This document shows, one piece after another, positions 1 through 7,160 of a stretch of DNA of 64,000 bases. The DNA is from a virus. Position numbers and translations under genes: made by a program. The notes under the pieces are model-generated. The model was not told the DNA's origin. It saw nothing but the letters and a program-made list of their open reading frames with translations, and searched no databases. Position 1 is the first letter of the stretch; each line of letters opens with the position of its first letter. The stretch lies in the IMG/VR virus record IMGVR_UViG_3300036790_000396, positions 1 to 64,000 of that record; one strand, 5' to 3'.

Positions 1-373
1 CGATCCGCCGCGCCAGCGCGTCGTGATGGTCGTCGAGCTTCGCGCTCAGCCGCTCCTCCATCGCCATCATCTCCGTCGTCACGTGCGCCTTCATCTCCTC
101 GCGCTTGCGCTCGTCATGCTCGGCGTGATGCGAGCGCCACCACGCCGCCAGCCGCCTGCCGACATGATCGCGCCAGTACCAGACCGCTCCCAGGGCGATG
201 AGGTCGTCCTCCAGCCACGCGATCGTGTTCGACCACGTCCCGCCGGAAGGCCAGCCGAAGAACAAGCGAACGACTGCGAACCGGCTCCCGATGAAGGCCC
301 CGGCCGCGACCGCGGCCAGCACGCCCAGCACGATCACGTCGTCGCGGTGCAGCGGCTTGCGCACGCTCCTCAT
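1..373 (-). CDS. Small membrane protein with coiled C-terminus, partial (holin-like candidate)
   Basis: The reverse strand reads open from an ATG at 373 to the window edge, giving 124 residues with no stop, so the 3' end is missing. After a basic start come a hydrophobic stretch (VIVLGVLAAVAAGAFIGS, about residues 14-31) and a second, weaker one (DLIALGAVWYW), then a strongly charged, probably helical tail rich in Glu, Lys and His. Two short helices plus a charged tail suit a phage holin or a minor membrane protein; I cannot choose. The start follows CCCCGGAAG by four bases, the same spacing seen at two other genes in the window. It is divergent from the next gene across a perfect inverted repeat. 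Confidence 0.7.
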   Translation of the reverse strand, partial: MRSVRKPLHRDDVIVLGVLAAVAAGAFIGSRFAVVRLFFGWPSGGTWSNTIAWLEDDLIALGAVWYWRDHVGRRLAAWWRSHHAEHDERKREEMKAHVTTEMMAMEERLSAKLDDHHDALARRI

Positions 374-377
374 ACTG

Positions 378-410
378 CTTCCGGGGACCGTGCCGCACGG
401 TCCCCGGAAG
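378..410. promoter_or_regulatory. Perfect 15-bp inverted repeat between divergent genes
   Basis: CTTCCGGGGACCGTG, three bases, then its exact reverse complement. Each arm ends in one copy of the recurrent CCCCGGAAG motif, one facing each divergent gene. It could be an operator, an RNA hairpin in one leader, or simply two facing motif copies extended into a palindrome. Confidence 0.6.
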
Positions 411-425
411 AAACGGAGGGATGCC

Positions 426-1064
426 GTGACCACCTTTAACCTTTACCGGCAGGCGCAGCTCGCCGCCTGGCTCGCGCAGGTGGACTGGAACAGCGACAAC
501 ATCGTCGTCACCCAGCACACCAGCTCGTACACGCCCAGCCTGGACGCCAACGCCCACGTCTCCGACCTCACGGGCGAGGTCGCCACCGGGAACGGGTACA
601 CCCAGGGCGGCGCGGCCCTCGACGGGCGCGCGGCGGCCTACCATCCGGCCGCGAGCTGGCCCGACACATGGGCAGCGTCTGCCGCCTACGCTGTCGGCGC
701 CGTGGTGCGCCCGGCCTCGTCGCCGGTGCTTCTCTACCGCTGCTCGGCAGCCGGCACCTCCGGGGCGACGGCACCCGCGTGGCCTCAGTCGCCGGGACTG
801 ACCGTCACTGACGGGTCGGTCACCTGGGACGCGGTCGGCGCCGGGGCCGTCGCCCTTACCGCGGACGTGCTGACATGGGAGGAGTACTCCGCGACGTTCC
901 GCTACCTCGTCATCTCCGACCGGACGCCGGATACCGCTGCGGCCCAGCCGCTGCTCGCCGTCGCCGACGCCGGCAGCAGCGTCACCGGGTCGGGAGGCTC
1001 CCTCACCGTCACCTTCGACTCCGGGACAGGCTCCGGCATCGTGATCCCGCTGTGGGCTCCGTGA
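426..1064 (+). CDS. Virion structural protein, 212 aa
   Basis: The GTG start at 426 is preceded by GGAGG with good spacing; the frame is open further upstream but that part is antisense to the divergent gene. The middle holds a segment of the type W/Y-VGAVV-x-Y-C-AGTSG-P-WP-DGSVTW (about residues 85-145), a module seen repeatedly in phage tail and capsid-decoration proteins and resembling small carbohydrate-binding domains. The C-terminus is beta-rich (GSLTVTFDSGTGSGIVIPL). It stands directly before a tail-fibre gene, so a tail or decoration role is likely. No enzyme motif is visible. Confidence 0.7.
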   Translation: MTTFNLYRQAQLAAWLAQVDWNSDNIVVTQHTSSYTPSLDANAHVSDLTGEVATGNGYTQGGAALDGRAAAYHPAASWPDTWAASAAYAVGAVVRPASSPVLLYRCSAAGTSGATAPAWPQSPGLTVTDGSVTWDAVGAGAVALTADVLTWEEYSATFRYLVISDRTPDTAAAQPLLAVADAGSSVTGSGGSLTVTFDSGTGSGIVIPLWAP

Positions 1065-1070
1065 CCGGTC

Positions 1071-2939
1071 ATGGCCAAGATCACTGACTACGAGGCACTC
1101 GAATCGGCCGCCGGTGCCGATGTCATGCTCATCGTCGACGTCTCCGACACTTCCCAGTCCCAGGCGGGCACCACCAAGAAAGTGCTCGTCTCCGGGCTGC
1201 TGTCCGCCAGCGGCGTGCAGCTGGGCGCGGACCTGGGCGGCACCGACGAGGCTCCCGAGGTCATCAGCACCCACCTGACCGCGCCGCTGCCTCTCGCCCA
1301 GGGCGGCACGGCAGCTGCTACCGGCCCGGCGGCACTGACCTCCCTCGGGGCCGCGTCCGCCTCCGCCCTGTCCGCGGAGACGACCCGCGCGGAGACTGCC
1401 GAGGCCCTCAAGGCTCCCCTCGCTTCCCCCGTGTTCACCGGCACTCCCGCTGCCCCTACGGCCTCTGCGGGAACCGATACCACCCAGCTTGCGACCACGG
1501 CGTTCGTCACTTCCGCAGTCAGTACCGAGACCTCCCGCGCCGAGACCGCCGAGGCACTGAAGGCCCCGCTGGCGTCTCCTGCTCTCAGCGGCACCCCCAC
1601 CGCCCCGACGGCGGCAGCGGGCACTGACACCACCCAGCTGGCCACGACGGCGTTCGTGTCCGCCGCGGCGCTCCCGCTGCCGTCCGGGACGCCCTCCGAC
1701 GGCCAGGTGCCCGCAGTCTCGGCGGTGTCCCCGCTGGCCATGGAATGGGCGGATAACGGCAGCGGCGGCGGGGGCTCCGGCACCGTCACCGACGTCGCCG
1801 TCGAGTCCGCGAACGGCTTCGCGGGGACCGTCGCCGACAGCACGACGACCCCTCAGCTCACCCTGTCCACGACCGTCACCGGCGTGCTGAAGGGCAACGG
1901 GACCGCCGTGTCGGCTGCCACGGCGGGCACCGATTACTCGACGCCTGCCGAAGTCTCCTCGGCTGTCTCCGGCCTCGCCCCGCTCGCCTCTCCCGTGTTC
2001 ACCGGAACTCCGGCCGCTCCTACCGCGGCGGCCGGGACGAACACTGTCCAGCTCGCCACGACCGCGTTCGCGGCAGCGGCGGCAGCATCGGCCCAGTCGG
2101 CGGCGGAAGCCTACGCGGAGGGGCTGCAGCCGACCAGCGGCGCCCCGCTCGCCCTGGCCGACGGCGGCACCGGCGTGAGCGCCGGCTCGGACAGCGCCCT
2201 GCTGACCTCCCTGGGCGCGGCGTCTTCGACGGCCCTGTCCGCGGAGACGAGCCGGGCCGAAGCGGCCGAGGTGCTTCTCGCCCCTCTCGCCTCGCCGGCG
2301 CTGACGGGGACTCCCGCTGCTCCCACGGCTTCAGCCGGGACGAACACGACCCAGCTCGCGACTACTGCCTTCGTGACGTCAGCGGTCAGCACCGAGACCT
2401 CCCGCGCCGAGACGGCAGAGGCCCTCAAGGCGCCCCTCGCCTCTCCTGTGCTGACGGGCACTCCCGCCGCGCCGACGGCGACGGCCGGGACGAATACCAC
2501 CCAGCTCGCCACGACCGCGTTCGTCACGACCGCCGTGTCCGCGGAGGCCAGCCGCGCCGAGACGGCGGAGGCCCTCGCATTCCCGAAGACGGGCGGGGCG
2601 CTCACCGGCCATGTGTCCCCCGCCGTCGTCACCCTCACCGACGGCTCCTCCGTCGCCCTGAACGCGGCGTCCGGAAACGTCTTCGAGTGGGCTCTCGGCG
2701 CTAACGGCCATACTCTCGCGGCCCCGTCCAACCCGGTCGCCGGACAGGTGATCATCATCGACATCGTCCCCAGCGGCGCTTTCACTCCCGCATTCAATGC
2801 CGTCTTCGCGTTCGGCACCGACGGGCAGCCCTCCTGGTCCGCGGCCAGCGGTACCCTCGACGAGATCGCGTTCCGCTACTCCTCCCTGGCCTCGGCCTGG
2901 ATCTGCCAGGGCTGGAAGCTCGGCTTCACGGGAGCGTAA
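1071..2939 (+). CDS. Tail fibre protein with five internal repeats
   Basis: A 622-residue Ala/Thr/Ser/Pro-rich protein. After an N-terminal segment (residues 1-90) it contains five copies of a roughly 40-50 residue repeat with the core APLASPxxTGTPxAPT followed by GTxTxQLATTAF. Spacers contain ETxRAETAEAL, which looks helical. A Gly-rich linker (SGGGGSG) lies near residue 240. The C-terminal about 115 residues (from GALTGHVSPAVVTL) form the non-repeated tip with aromatic residues. This is the usual architecture of a trimeric fibre shaft, and the GTPxAPTA...TQLATTAFV repeat is common in phage fibres. The DNA repeats are similar enough to recombine, so copy number may vary between relatives. 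Confidence 0.85.
   Translation: MAKITDYEALESAAGADVMLIVDVSDTSQSQAGTTKKVLVSGLLSASGVQLGADLGGTDEAPEVISTHLTAPLPLAQGGTAAATGPAALTSLGAASASALSAETTRAETAEALKAPLASPVFTGTPAAPTASAGTDTTQLATTAFVTSAVSTETSRAETAEALKAPLASPALSGTPTAPTAAAGTDTTQLATTAFVSAAALPLPSGTPSDGQVPAVSAVSPLAMEWADNGSGGGGSGTVTDVAVESANGFAGTVADSTTTPQLTLSTTVTGVLKGNGTAVSAATAGTDYSTPAEVSSAVSGLAPLASPVFTGTPAAPTAAAGTNTVQLATTAFAAAAAASAQSAAEAYAEGLQPTSGAPLALADGGTGVSAGSDSALLTSLGAASSTALSAETSRAEAAEVLLAPLASPALTGTPAAPTASAGTNTTQLATTAFVTSAVSTETSRAETAEALKAPLASPVLTGTPAAPTATAGTNTTQLATTAFVTTAVSAEASRAETAEALAFPKTGGALTGHVSPAVVTLTDGSSVALNAASGNVFEWALGANGHTLAAPSNPVAGQVIIIDIVPSGAFTPAFNAVFAFGTDGQPSWSAASGTLDEIAFRYSSLASAWICQGWKLGFTGA
1376..2570 (+). repeat. Five diverged in-frame repeats in the tail fibre gene
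   Basis: Units with the protein core APLASPxxTGTPxAPT and the end QLATTAF recur five times. The first two and last two are adjacent pairs separated by ETSRAETAEALK spacers; the middle copy stands between longer non-repeat segments. They encode the shaft of the fibre. Confidence 0.8.
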
Positions 2940-2940
2940 G

Positions 2941-2990
2941 GCATAACGATATTTTTATATTATTTAATTACTAATAAGAAAAGGCAGGAA
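2941..2990 (+). promoter_or_regulatory. AT-rich spacer and RBS before a low-GC gene
   Basis: About forty bases made almost only of A and T stand between two GC-rich late genes, ending in a GGCAGGA ribosome site. The composition is unlike the surroundings and could hold a promoter, although no clear -35/-10 pair can be fixed. Confidence 0.4.
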
Positions 2991-3374
2991 ATGACAGCTA
3001 ATTATACAATGATGAAGTACATAGGGATAGGACCGCTTGACTCTGAGGGAAACGGCACTTCGCTAACCTATGTCACTGACGGTACTGCGTCAGTGACGAT
3101 CAAGAATCACGGACCGTCAGCTGTATTCCTGACTGCGTGCGAGGCAGGCGGTGATCCTGACTCTTTTACGGGACAAGGACATCTCTACCCGGCTCAAGCG
3201 GAAGTCCCCGCAGGAACAGTAACATCTCAGGCTCGCATCGAAGCGGGCGAGACGACGCCTCTCATTACCCTTATCGAAACAGATACTTCAGGGAGCACTT
3301 CGTGCATCATAGTCGGCTGCACTGACGGTTCGCCTATGGCGTGGCTCAGCATTTACACAACGCAGACAGCATGA
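2991..3374 (+). CDS. Small virion-associated protein of foreign codon usage, 127 aa
   Basis: Starts with MTANYTMMKYIGIGPLDSEG and is preceded by GGCAGGA. It is mostly short beta-type segments (SVTIKNHGPSAVFLTA, TPLITLIETD), with no signal peptide or membrane helix. Its codons are far more AT-rich than those of the genes on either side, so it is probably a recent insertion within the fibre block. I do not recognise the family. Position suggests a minor fibre or fibre-tip protein. Confidence 0.6.
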   Translation: MTANYTMMKYIGIGPLDSEGNGTSLTYVTDGTASVTIKNHGPSAVFLTACEAGGDPDSFTGQGHLYPAQAEVPAGTVTSQARIEAGETTPLITLIETDTSGSTSCIIVGCTDGSPMAWLSIYTTQTA

Positions 3375-3380
3375 TAGCCG

Positions 3381-3899
3381 ATGACCAGCTACAGCCTGCT
3401 TAATCAGGCCGGTACGCCGTCGGAGCTGGACTCCCAGACGAATCAGGTGAACGGGGTCAAGTTCACTGTTTCCTCGGCCGTGACCCTGACGGCGATCTGG
3501 GTGTATTCCTATGCAGGAGCACACCTCCCCGCCGCAGCGGGCCTGTATAGCGGCAGCGGGACGCTGGTGTTCTCCAACACGTCGCCGACGTGGTCCGGGG
3601 CAGCCGGATCGGGCTGGGTCAGCTGCGCGTGCTCTCAGCCCCTGACTTCGGGGATCACGTACACGGCTGCCGCCGTCGGCCCGGCAGGAGACTCCTGGTA
3701 CGCGCTCACGTCCGGCGCATGGGGCCCGGTTACCAGCGGGCCGCTGTCGTGCACCTCGAATCCCAACTGCTATGTACTGGGGTCGTCGCTGGCGTACCCG
3801 TCAAATCCCTATGCGGCGTACAACATCTGGATGGACGTCGAGGTATCTGCCGGCAGCACGCCCGGACGCGGGTCCCTGCTGCTGGGGGCGGTCCTGTGA
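3381..3899 (+). CDS. Tail-fibre accessory protein, DUF4082-like, 172 aa
   Basis: The protein opens with a pattern typical of DUF4082-type beta-sandwich domains: ELDSQTNQVNGVKFTVSSAV then an aromatic strand WVYSYAG, and ends with PYAAYNIWMDVEVS. Such domains occur in secreted and phage-tail proteins with carbohydrate-binding roles. Codon use returns to GC-rich. The stop overlaps the GTG start of the next gene (GTGA). Assignment to the family is by eye and should be tested with a profile search. Confidence 0.55.
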   Translation: MTSYSLLNQAGTPSELDSQTNQVNGVKFTVSSAVTLTAIWVYSYAGAHLPAAAGLYSGSGTLVFSNTSPTWSGAAGSGWVSCACSQPLTSGITYTAAAVGPAGDSWYALTSGAWGPVTSGPLSCTSNPNCYVLGSSLAYPSNPYAAYNIWMDVEVSAGSTPGRGSLLLGAVL

Positions 3900-5038
3900 T
3901 CGGCATCCTCGACGAGGCCGGGAACGCGGTCCTCGACCAGGCCGGCAGCACTGTCAGCGACGAGACCGGACCGGTTCCCGTCACGCTGCCTCCGGCCGGG
4001 GCAGCAGGCAGCGCTCTCCCCGCACTGGTCTTCACCGGCCCCCTCGTCACGCTGCCGCCGGCGGGGACCGGCGGCGCGGTCCCGGGCATCGTCCTCGTCT
4101 TCGGCACCGCCGTCGCGCTGCACCCTGCTTCCGGCGGGGCCTCGTTCGCCCCGGCGCTGATCCGTCCCTACATCGACATGGTCGTGACCGGAGCCGGGGG
4201 GGGCGCCGCCGCAGGCTCTCCTCCTGTCATCCGCTTCGAGATCCCGCCCCCTCCGGCACCGGTCCTCCCCGCGTGGCAGCGGGACCACGAGGGCTGGGCC
4301 GTGGCCCGCGAGCGCCTGTCCCACGTGCAGGCCCTGTGGCAGTACGGTGAGCTGTCCTACTTCGCGCTGCAGTGGCACATCCAGGACCACGAGGCGGGAC
4401 TCGTGCCGCGCTGCTGGCGCTGCTGGGACGGCGAGAACTCCGCCGCGCCCGTCGAGGACGCCGAGAACCTCATCGCCTCCGCCTACGGGCAGGGCAACCA
4501 GTACCTGTGCCCCGTCTGCTACGGGACCACGTTCGCGCTCCCGGAGGGCGCTTCCCCGCTCCCCGGGCTGCGCGCCCTCATCGTCCGCCCGGCGGTGTGG
4601 AGCGAGTTCGACCGCAGTCAGCAGTACCAGGCCCGCGGCGTCTACGACTCCGCATCCGTGAACGTCGAGTCGGTGCCGGACTTCCGGGTCCGCGCCGGGG
4701 ACTGGGCGTTCCGCGCGGACGGGGCCCGGTTCTACCTGCGGGCGCCCAGGCGCACGACGCTGCGCACCGGGTTCGGGGACCCGTGGCAGCAGACGGCGGC
4801 GATCACCTACAACATGATGCAGGCCGCCCTGGAGTCCCCGCAGTCCGCGGCCTACCGGGTGCCCCCCGCGCCTGCCGTCCTGGCAAGGGTGCTCGGCTCC
4901 TACACCCGCGTCCCGGCGGACTACTCGTGGGCCGAGACCGTCAACGCCGCCCTGATCCCGCTGGAGTCACCGCCCCCGGCGGCTTCCGGGTCGCCGCAGG
5001 GCCCCGTCACGTTCCCGCTGGCCGGAGGGGTGACTTAG
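3896..5038 (+). CDS. Virion protein with an N-terminal beta region and a zinc ribbon, 380 aa
   Basis: The GTG at 3896 overlaps the previous stop; the open frame upstream of it is a shadow. Residues 1-115 are Pro/Gly-rich with repeated VTLPPAGxxG strands. Residues 120-260 hold a compact domain with two Cys pairs (CWRC and CPVC) that would bind zinc. After this come VWSEFDRSQQYQARGVY and TTLRTGFGDPWQQTA. The zinc domain plus position before tail-completion genes suggests a neck or head-tail connector protein. No homologue is recognised from memory. Confidence 0.6.
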   Translation: MIGILDEAGNAVLDQAGSTVSDETGPVPVTLPPAGAAGSALPALVFTGPLVTLPPAGTGGAVPGIVLVFGTAVALHPASGGASFAPALIRPYIDMVVTGAGGGAAAGSPPVIRFEIPPPPAPVLPAWQRDHEGWAVARERLSHVQALWQYGELSYFALQWHIQDHEAGLVPRCWRCWDGENSAAPVEDAENLIASAYGQGNQYLCPVCYGTTFALPEGASPLPGLRALIVRPAVWSEFDRSQQYQARGVYDSASVNVESVPDFRVRAGDWAFRADGARFYLRAPRRTTLRTGFGDPWQQTAAITYNMMQAALESPQSAAYRVPPAPAVLARVLGSYTRVPADYSWAETVNAALIPLESPPPAASGSPQGPVTFPLAGGVT

Positions 5039-5040
5039 CA

Positions 5041-5130
5041 GTGCCCCCCGCTGCCGGGCCGGTCCAGAACGAGACCGCCGAGCTGCAGATCAGCAATCAC
5101 CCGGACAGGGCGCGCTACGCTGTGCTCATC
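5041..5130 (+). pseudogene. Truncated 5' end of a tail-completion gene, cut off by an HNH element
   Basis: From a GTG with a good ribosome site this frame encodes VPPAAGPVQNETAELQ, then ISNHPDRARYAVLI, and then runs into the HNH gene leader. The same sequence, diverged, restarts 670 bp downstream as MPPAFGALNNETAEM...LSKNPDR in the intact gene. The upstream copy keeps GC-rich codons and the original start; the downstream copy has AT-rich codons. The simplest reading is that the endonuclease element inserted just after the start of the gene and brought a replacement 5' end. Confidence 0.75.
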
Positions 5131-5190
5131 AGGATGCCCGGGCACCGCGCCAACGGCCCCGGGCTGGTCAGCCTGCCAGGAGGCTTCCCC
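5126..5190 (+). promoter_or_regulatory. Conserved leader of the HNH-AP2 gene, copy 1
   Basis: The 66 bases ending at the HNH start codon match the leader of the second HNH-AP2 gene (minus strand near 9252-9316) at all but four positions, more closely than the coding regions match. It holds two CCCGGG blocks 14 bases apart that can pair, a GGCTGGTCAGCC hairpin and AGGAGG seven bases before the ATG. It is also open in frame from an upstream ATG (MPGHRANGPGLVS). It could be a riboregulator of the endonuclease or part of the mobile unit. Confidence 0.6.
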
Positions 5191-5739
5191 ATGGCGCGAG
5201 CATACGTAGAGATCCCGCTGAACGGCAAGAAGGCTGCCGGGCGTGTGGCACTCGTGGACATCGACGACTACTCGAAGGTAATGCCTTACCGGTGGTTCTG
5301 TCGAGAAGAAATCAGCGAAGGAAAGCAGAATGTAGGGCCTTATGCTACTACTAATTTCTGGAAAGAAGGAAAACATCTTTCGTTTAGCATGCATAAGATC
5401 ATTACTGGATACCTGAAGACAGATCATCATGACGGAAACGGTCTTAACAACAGGAAGAATAATCTGCGTCCTGGATCTAAAGGGCGTAACGAGATGAACA
5501 AGCGTGCTCATAAAAATAGCACTTCATCTTATAAGGGAGTATCATGGCATCGAAGAGGAAGTAAGTGGACTGCTAACATAACTGTAGACTACAAGCTCAT
5601 TTACCTTGGATTGTTTTCTTATGAACTGGATGCAGCTCGCGCTTACGACAGAGCTGCATGCTCTCTATTTAAGGAATACGCTCTATTCAACTTTCCTGAG
5701 GAGCATCAGCATGCCGCCAGCGTTTGGTGCCCTAAATAA
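5191..5739 (+). CDS. HNH homing endonuclease with AP2 DNA-binding domain
   Basis: A 182-residue free-standing homing endonuclease. The N-terminal part (ARVALVDIDDY, WFCREE) and central HNH core (HKIITGYL, DHHDGNGLNNRKNNLRP, N at NEMNKR) form the nuclease; the C-terminal part (SSYKGVSWHRRGSKWTANI, YLGLFSYELDAARAYDRAA) is a clear AP2/ERF-type DNA-binding domain. AGGAGG fixes the ATG. The first 25 codons are GC-rich like the phage, the rest is AT-rich (20 G/C in the 60 bases 5341-5400), so the gene is a recent arrival. Its last codons overlap the start of the restored tail gene. Confidence 0.93.
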   Translation: MARAYVEIPLNGKKAAGRVALVDIDDYSKVMPYRWFCREEISEGKQNVGPYATTNFWKEGKHLSFSMHKIITGYLKTDHHDGNGLNNRKNNLRPGSKGRNEMNKRAHKNSTSSYKGVSWHRRGSKWTANITVDYKLIYLGLFSYELDAARAYDRAACSLFKEYALFNFPEEHQHAASVWCPK

Positions 5740-6424
5740 CGAGACTGCTGAAATGATTCTCAGCAAGAATCCAGATCGAATACTGATGATAGTTCCTAGG
5801 CTCAACCCAAATAGAGCCCGCAGGTGCGCAAATTCTGCCGCTAGTCTTACTCGGAAAATAATGCCAAAGCTTTCCGGGAGAGCTGCCAGTAGAATATTTC
5901 CTATTTACGGAAAAGGATACTTCGGAGTCGGGTGGCTAGACAGCTATGTTTACTTTCAGGAAAGAGGAATTTCCCCGTTCACCATGACGAAGCTCGCCGG
6001 CAAGACGATTCCCATGTGGGTCAATGACGAGTTCGGCACCGAGCGCCAGAAGAACCCGAAGGCGAAGACCCGCGTCACCCTGTCCGGCATTACGCAGGTG
6101 CTGATCTTCCGCAGGGCCGCGAACGTCGGCGAGACCAGGACGGTCCGCACGAAGGTCGCCGGCCAGTGGGTGACGCGCACCGTCCCGAAATCTTACCCCG
6201 GTGCTCCCGGCCGGATCTCCGCCCGCGAGGCCGGGCGCCCGCAGACGACGCCCGGCCGCCGTCCCGGCGCGATTGCCCCCGGCAACGTCGGGATCCGGTG
6301 GCGCCACCCCGGGCTCGCGCCGCGGCTGTTCATCAACCACGCCATTACTCTTGCTGCCCAGCAGAACGGCATTCTTCCCGTGCGCCTGTACGTCGCCAAC
6401 CGCGACTGGCGCCAGCATTTCTGA
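5711..6424 (+). CDS. Tail-completion/neck protein, restored after HNH insertion
   Basis: A 237-residue protein starting at ATG 5711 inside the end of the HNH gene. The first 80 codons are AT-rich, then usage switches to GC-rich near 5960, so the gene is a hybrid. Arg-rich segments and a Pro-rich stretch (RPQTTPGRRPGAIAPG) precede PRLFINHAITLAAQQ. The start is set by homology to the truncated copy upstream (NETAE, PDR). Position between neck and sheath genes fits a head-tail joining or tail-terminator function. No catalytic motif is visible. Confidence 0.7.
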   Translation: MPPAFGALNNETAEMILSKNPDRILMIVPRLNPNRARRCANSAASLTRKIMPKLSGRAASRIFPIYGKGYFGVGWLDSYVYFQERGISPFTMTKLAGKTIPMWVNDEFGTERQKNPKAKTRVTLSGITQVLIFRRAANVGETRTVRTKVAGQWVTRTVPKSYPGAPGRISAREAGRPQTTPGRRPGAIAPGNVGIRWRHPGLAPRLFINHAITLAAQQNGILPVRLYVANRDWRQHF

Positions 6425-6442
6425 CCTGGCCCCGGAAGCATC

Positions 6443-7114
6443 GTGACCCTTCCGACGCCGCCGCCGGTCCCGGGGTTCCTGCGGACTGTCAGGACCGGGA
6501 TCCGCGATGCCCTGGAGCAGTCGTTCGGCTACTCCTACCCCGAGCAGGACGCTAGCGGCGGCACGAAGAGATCGTTCGTCTCCCTGTCCTACCCGAGGAG
6601 GGAAGCCGACTACCCGGGCGTGTGGCTGGACTTCGAGGTCAGCCTGCTGCAGACCGTCGGCCTGGACCACACCGAGATCGACTCCTCCGGCAACGCCGTC
6701 ACCCGCTGGCGGTTCCAGGGCTATGCCACGTTCACCGTCGTGGCTCTCAATGACAACGAGTGCGACGCGATCTGGGACCAGCTCGTCGGCCTGACCGCGT
6801 TCGCGGCCCAGTCCGATTACCCCTCCGCGTTCCGCTCGGCGGTGGAGGGCAATCCCCTCGTCTCGCTGACGCTGGCCACCGACACCGTCGACATGCGCGG
6901 CAGCGGTGCCTCCCCCGGCACTCCCTGGGGCAGCGACGAGGTGATCTACGAGCGCGGCATGGGGCTGAAGGCGGTCGGGGAGTTCGTCACGGTCCCGCAG
7001 GCGCAGGCTCTCGTCCCGCTGAGCGAGATCATCGTCACCGGCCAGCCGTCCGACATCGCCGGCGACCCGGTCGGCAGTCCCTGGACCCTGACGATCGGCC
7101 CGGACAGCCCCTAG
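6443..7114 (+). CDS. Tail terminator/completion protein candidate, 223 aa
   Basis: The GTG at 6443 comes four bases after CCCCGGAAG, whose GGAAG probably serves as the ribosome site. The protein begins PVPGFLRTVRTGIRDALEQSFGYSYPEQ and continues with mixed alpha/beta segments (VWLDFEVSLLQTVG, RFQGYATFTVVALNDNECDAIWDQL). An N-terminal helix followed by a sheet is typical of tail-terminator and tail-completion proteins. It lies immediately upstream of the sheath gene, where such proteins are usually encoded. Assignment is by size and position, not by a recognised signature. Confidence 0.6.
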   Translation: MTLPTPPPVPGFLRTVRTGIRDALEQSFGYSYPEQDASGGTKRSFVSLSYPRREADYPGVWLDFEVSLLQTVGLDHTEIDSSGNAVTRWRFQGYATFTVVALNDNECDAIWDQLVGLTAFAAQSDYPSAFRSAVEGNPLVSLTLATDTVDMRGSGASPGTPWGSDEVIYERGMGLKAVGEFVTVPQAQALVPLSEIIVTGQPSDIAGDPVGSPWTLTIGPDSP

Positions 7115-7160
7115 GGCCAGCCCCGGAAGGAACAGAGCCGTCGCTGCAGGAGGAGCCCAG

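Noticed and set aside
114-1274. Long minus-strand open frame of 386 codons across the first two genes
   Set aside because: It is low-complexity Arg/Gly/Ala-rich as expected of a shadow frame in GC-rich DNA; the real minus gene is in another frame and ends at the window edge.
5041-5739. Group I or II intron carrying the HNH gene
   Set aside because: Sequence after the element repeats the exon start instead of continuing it, and no intron core elements could be recognised; duplication with restart explains the data better.
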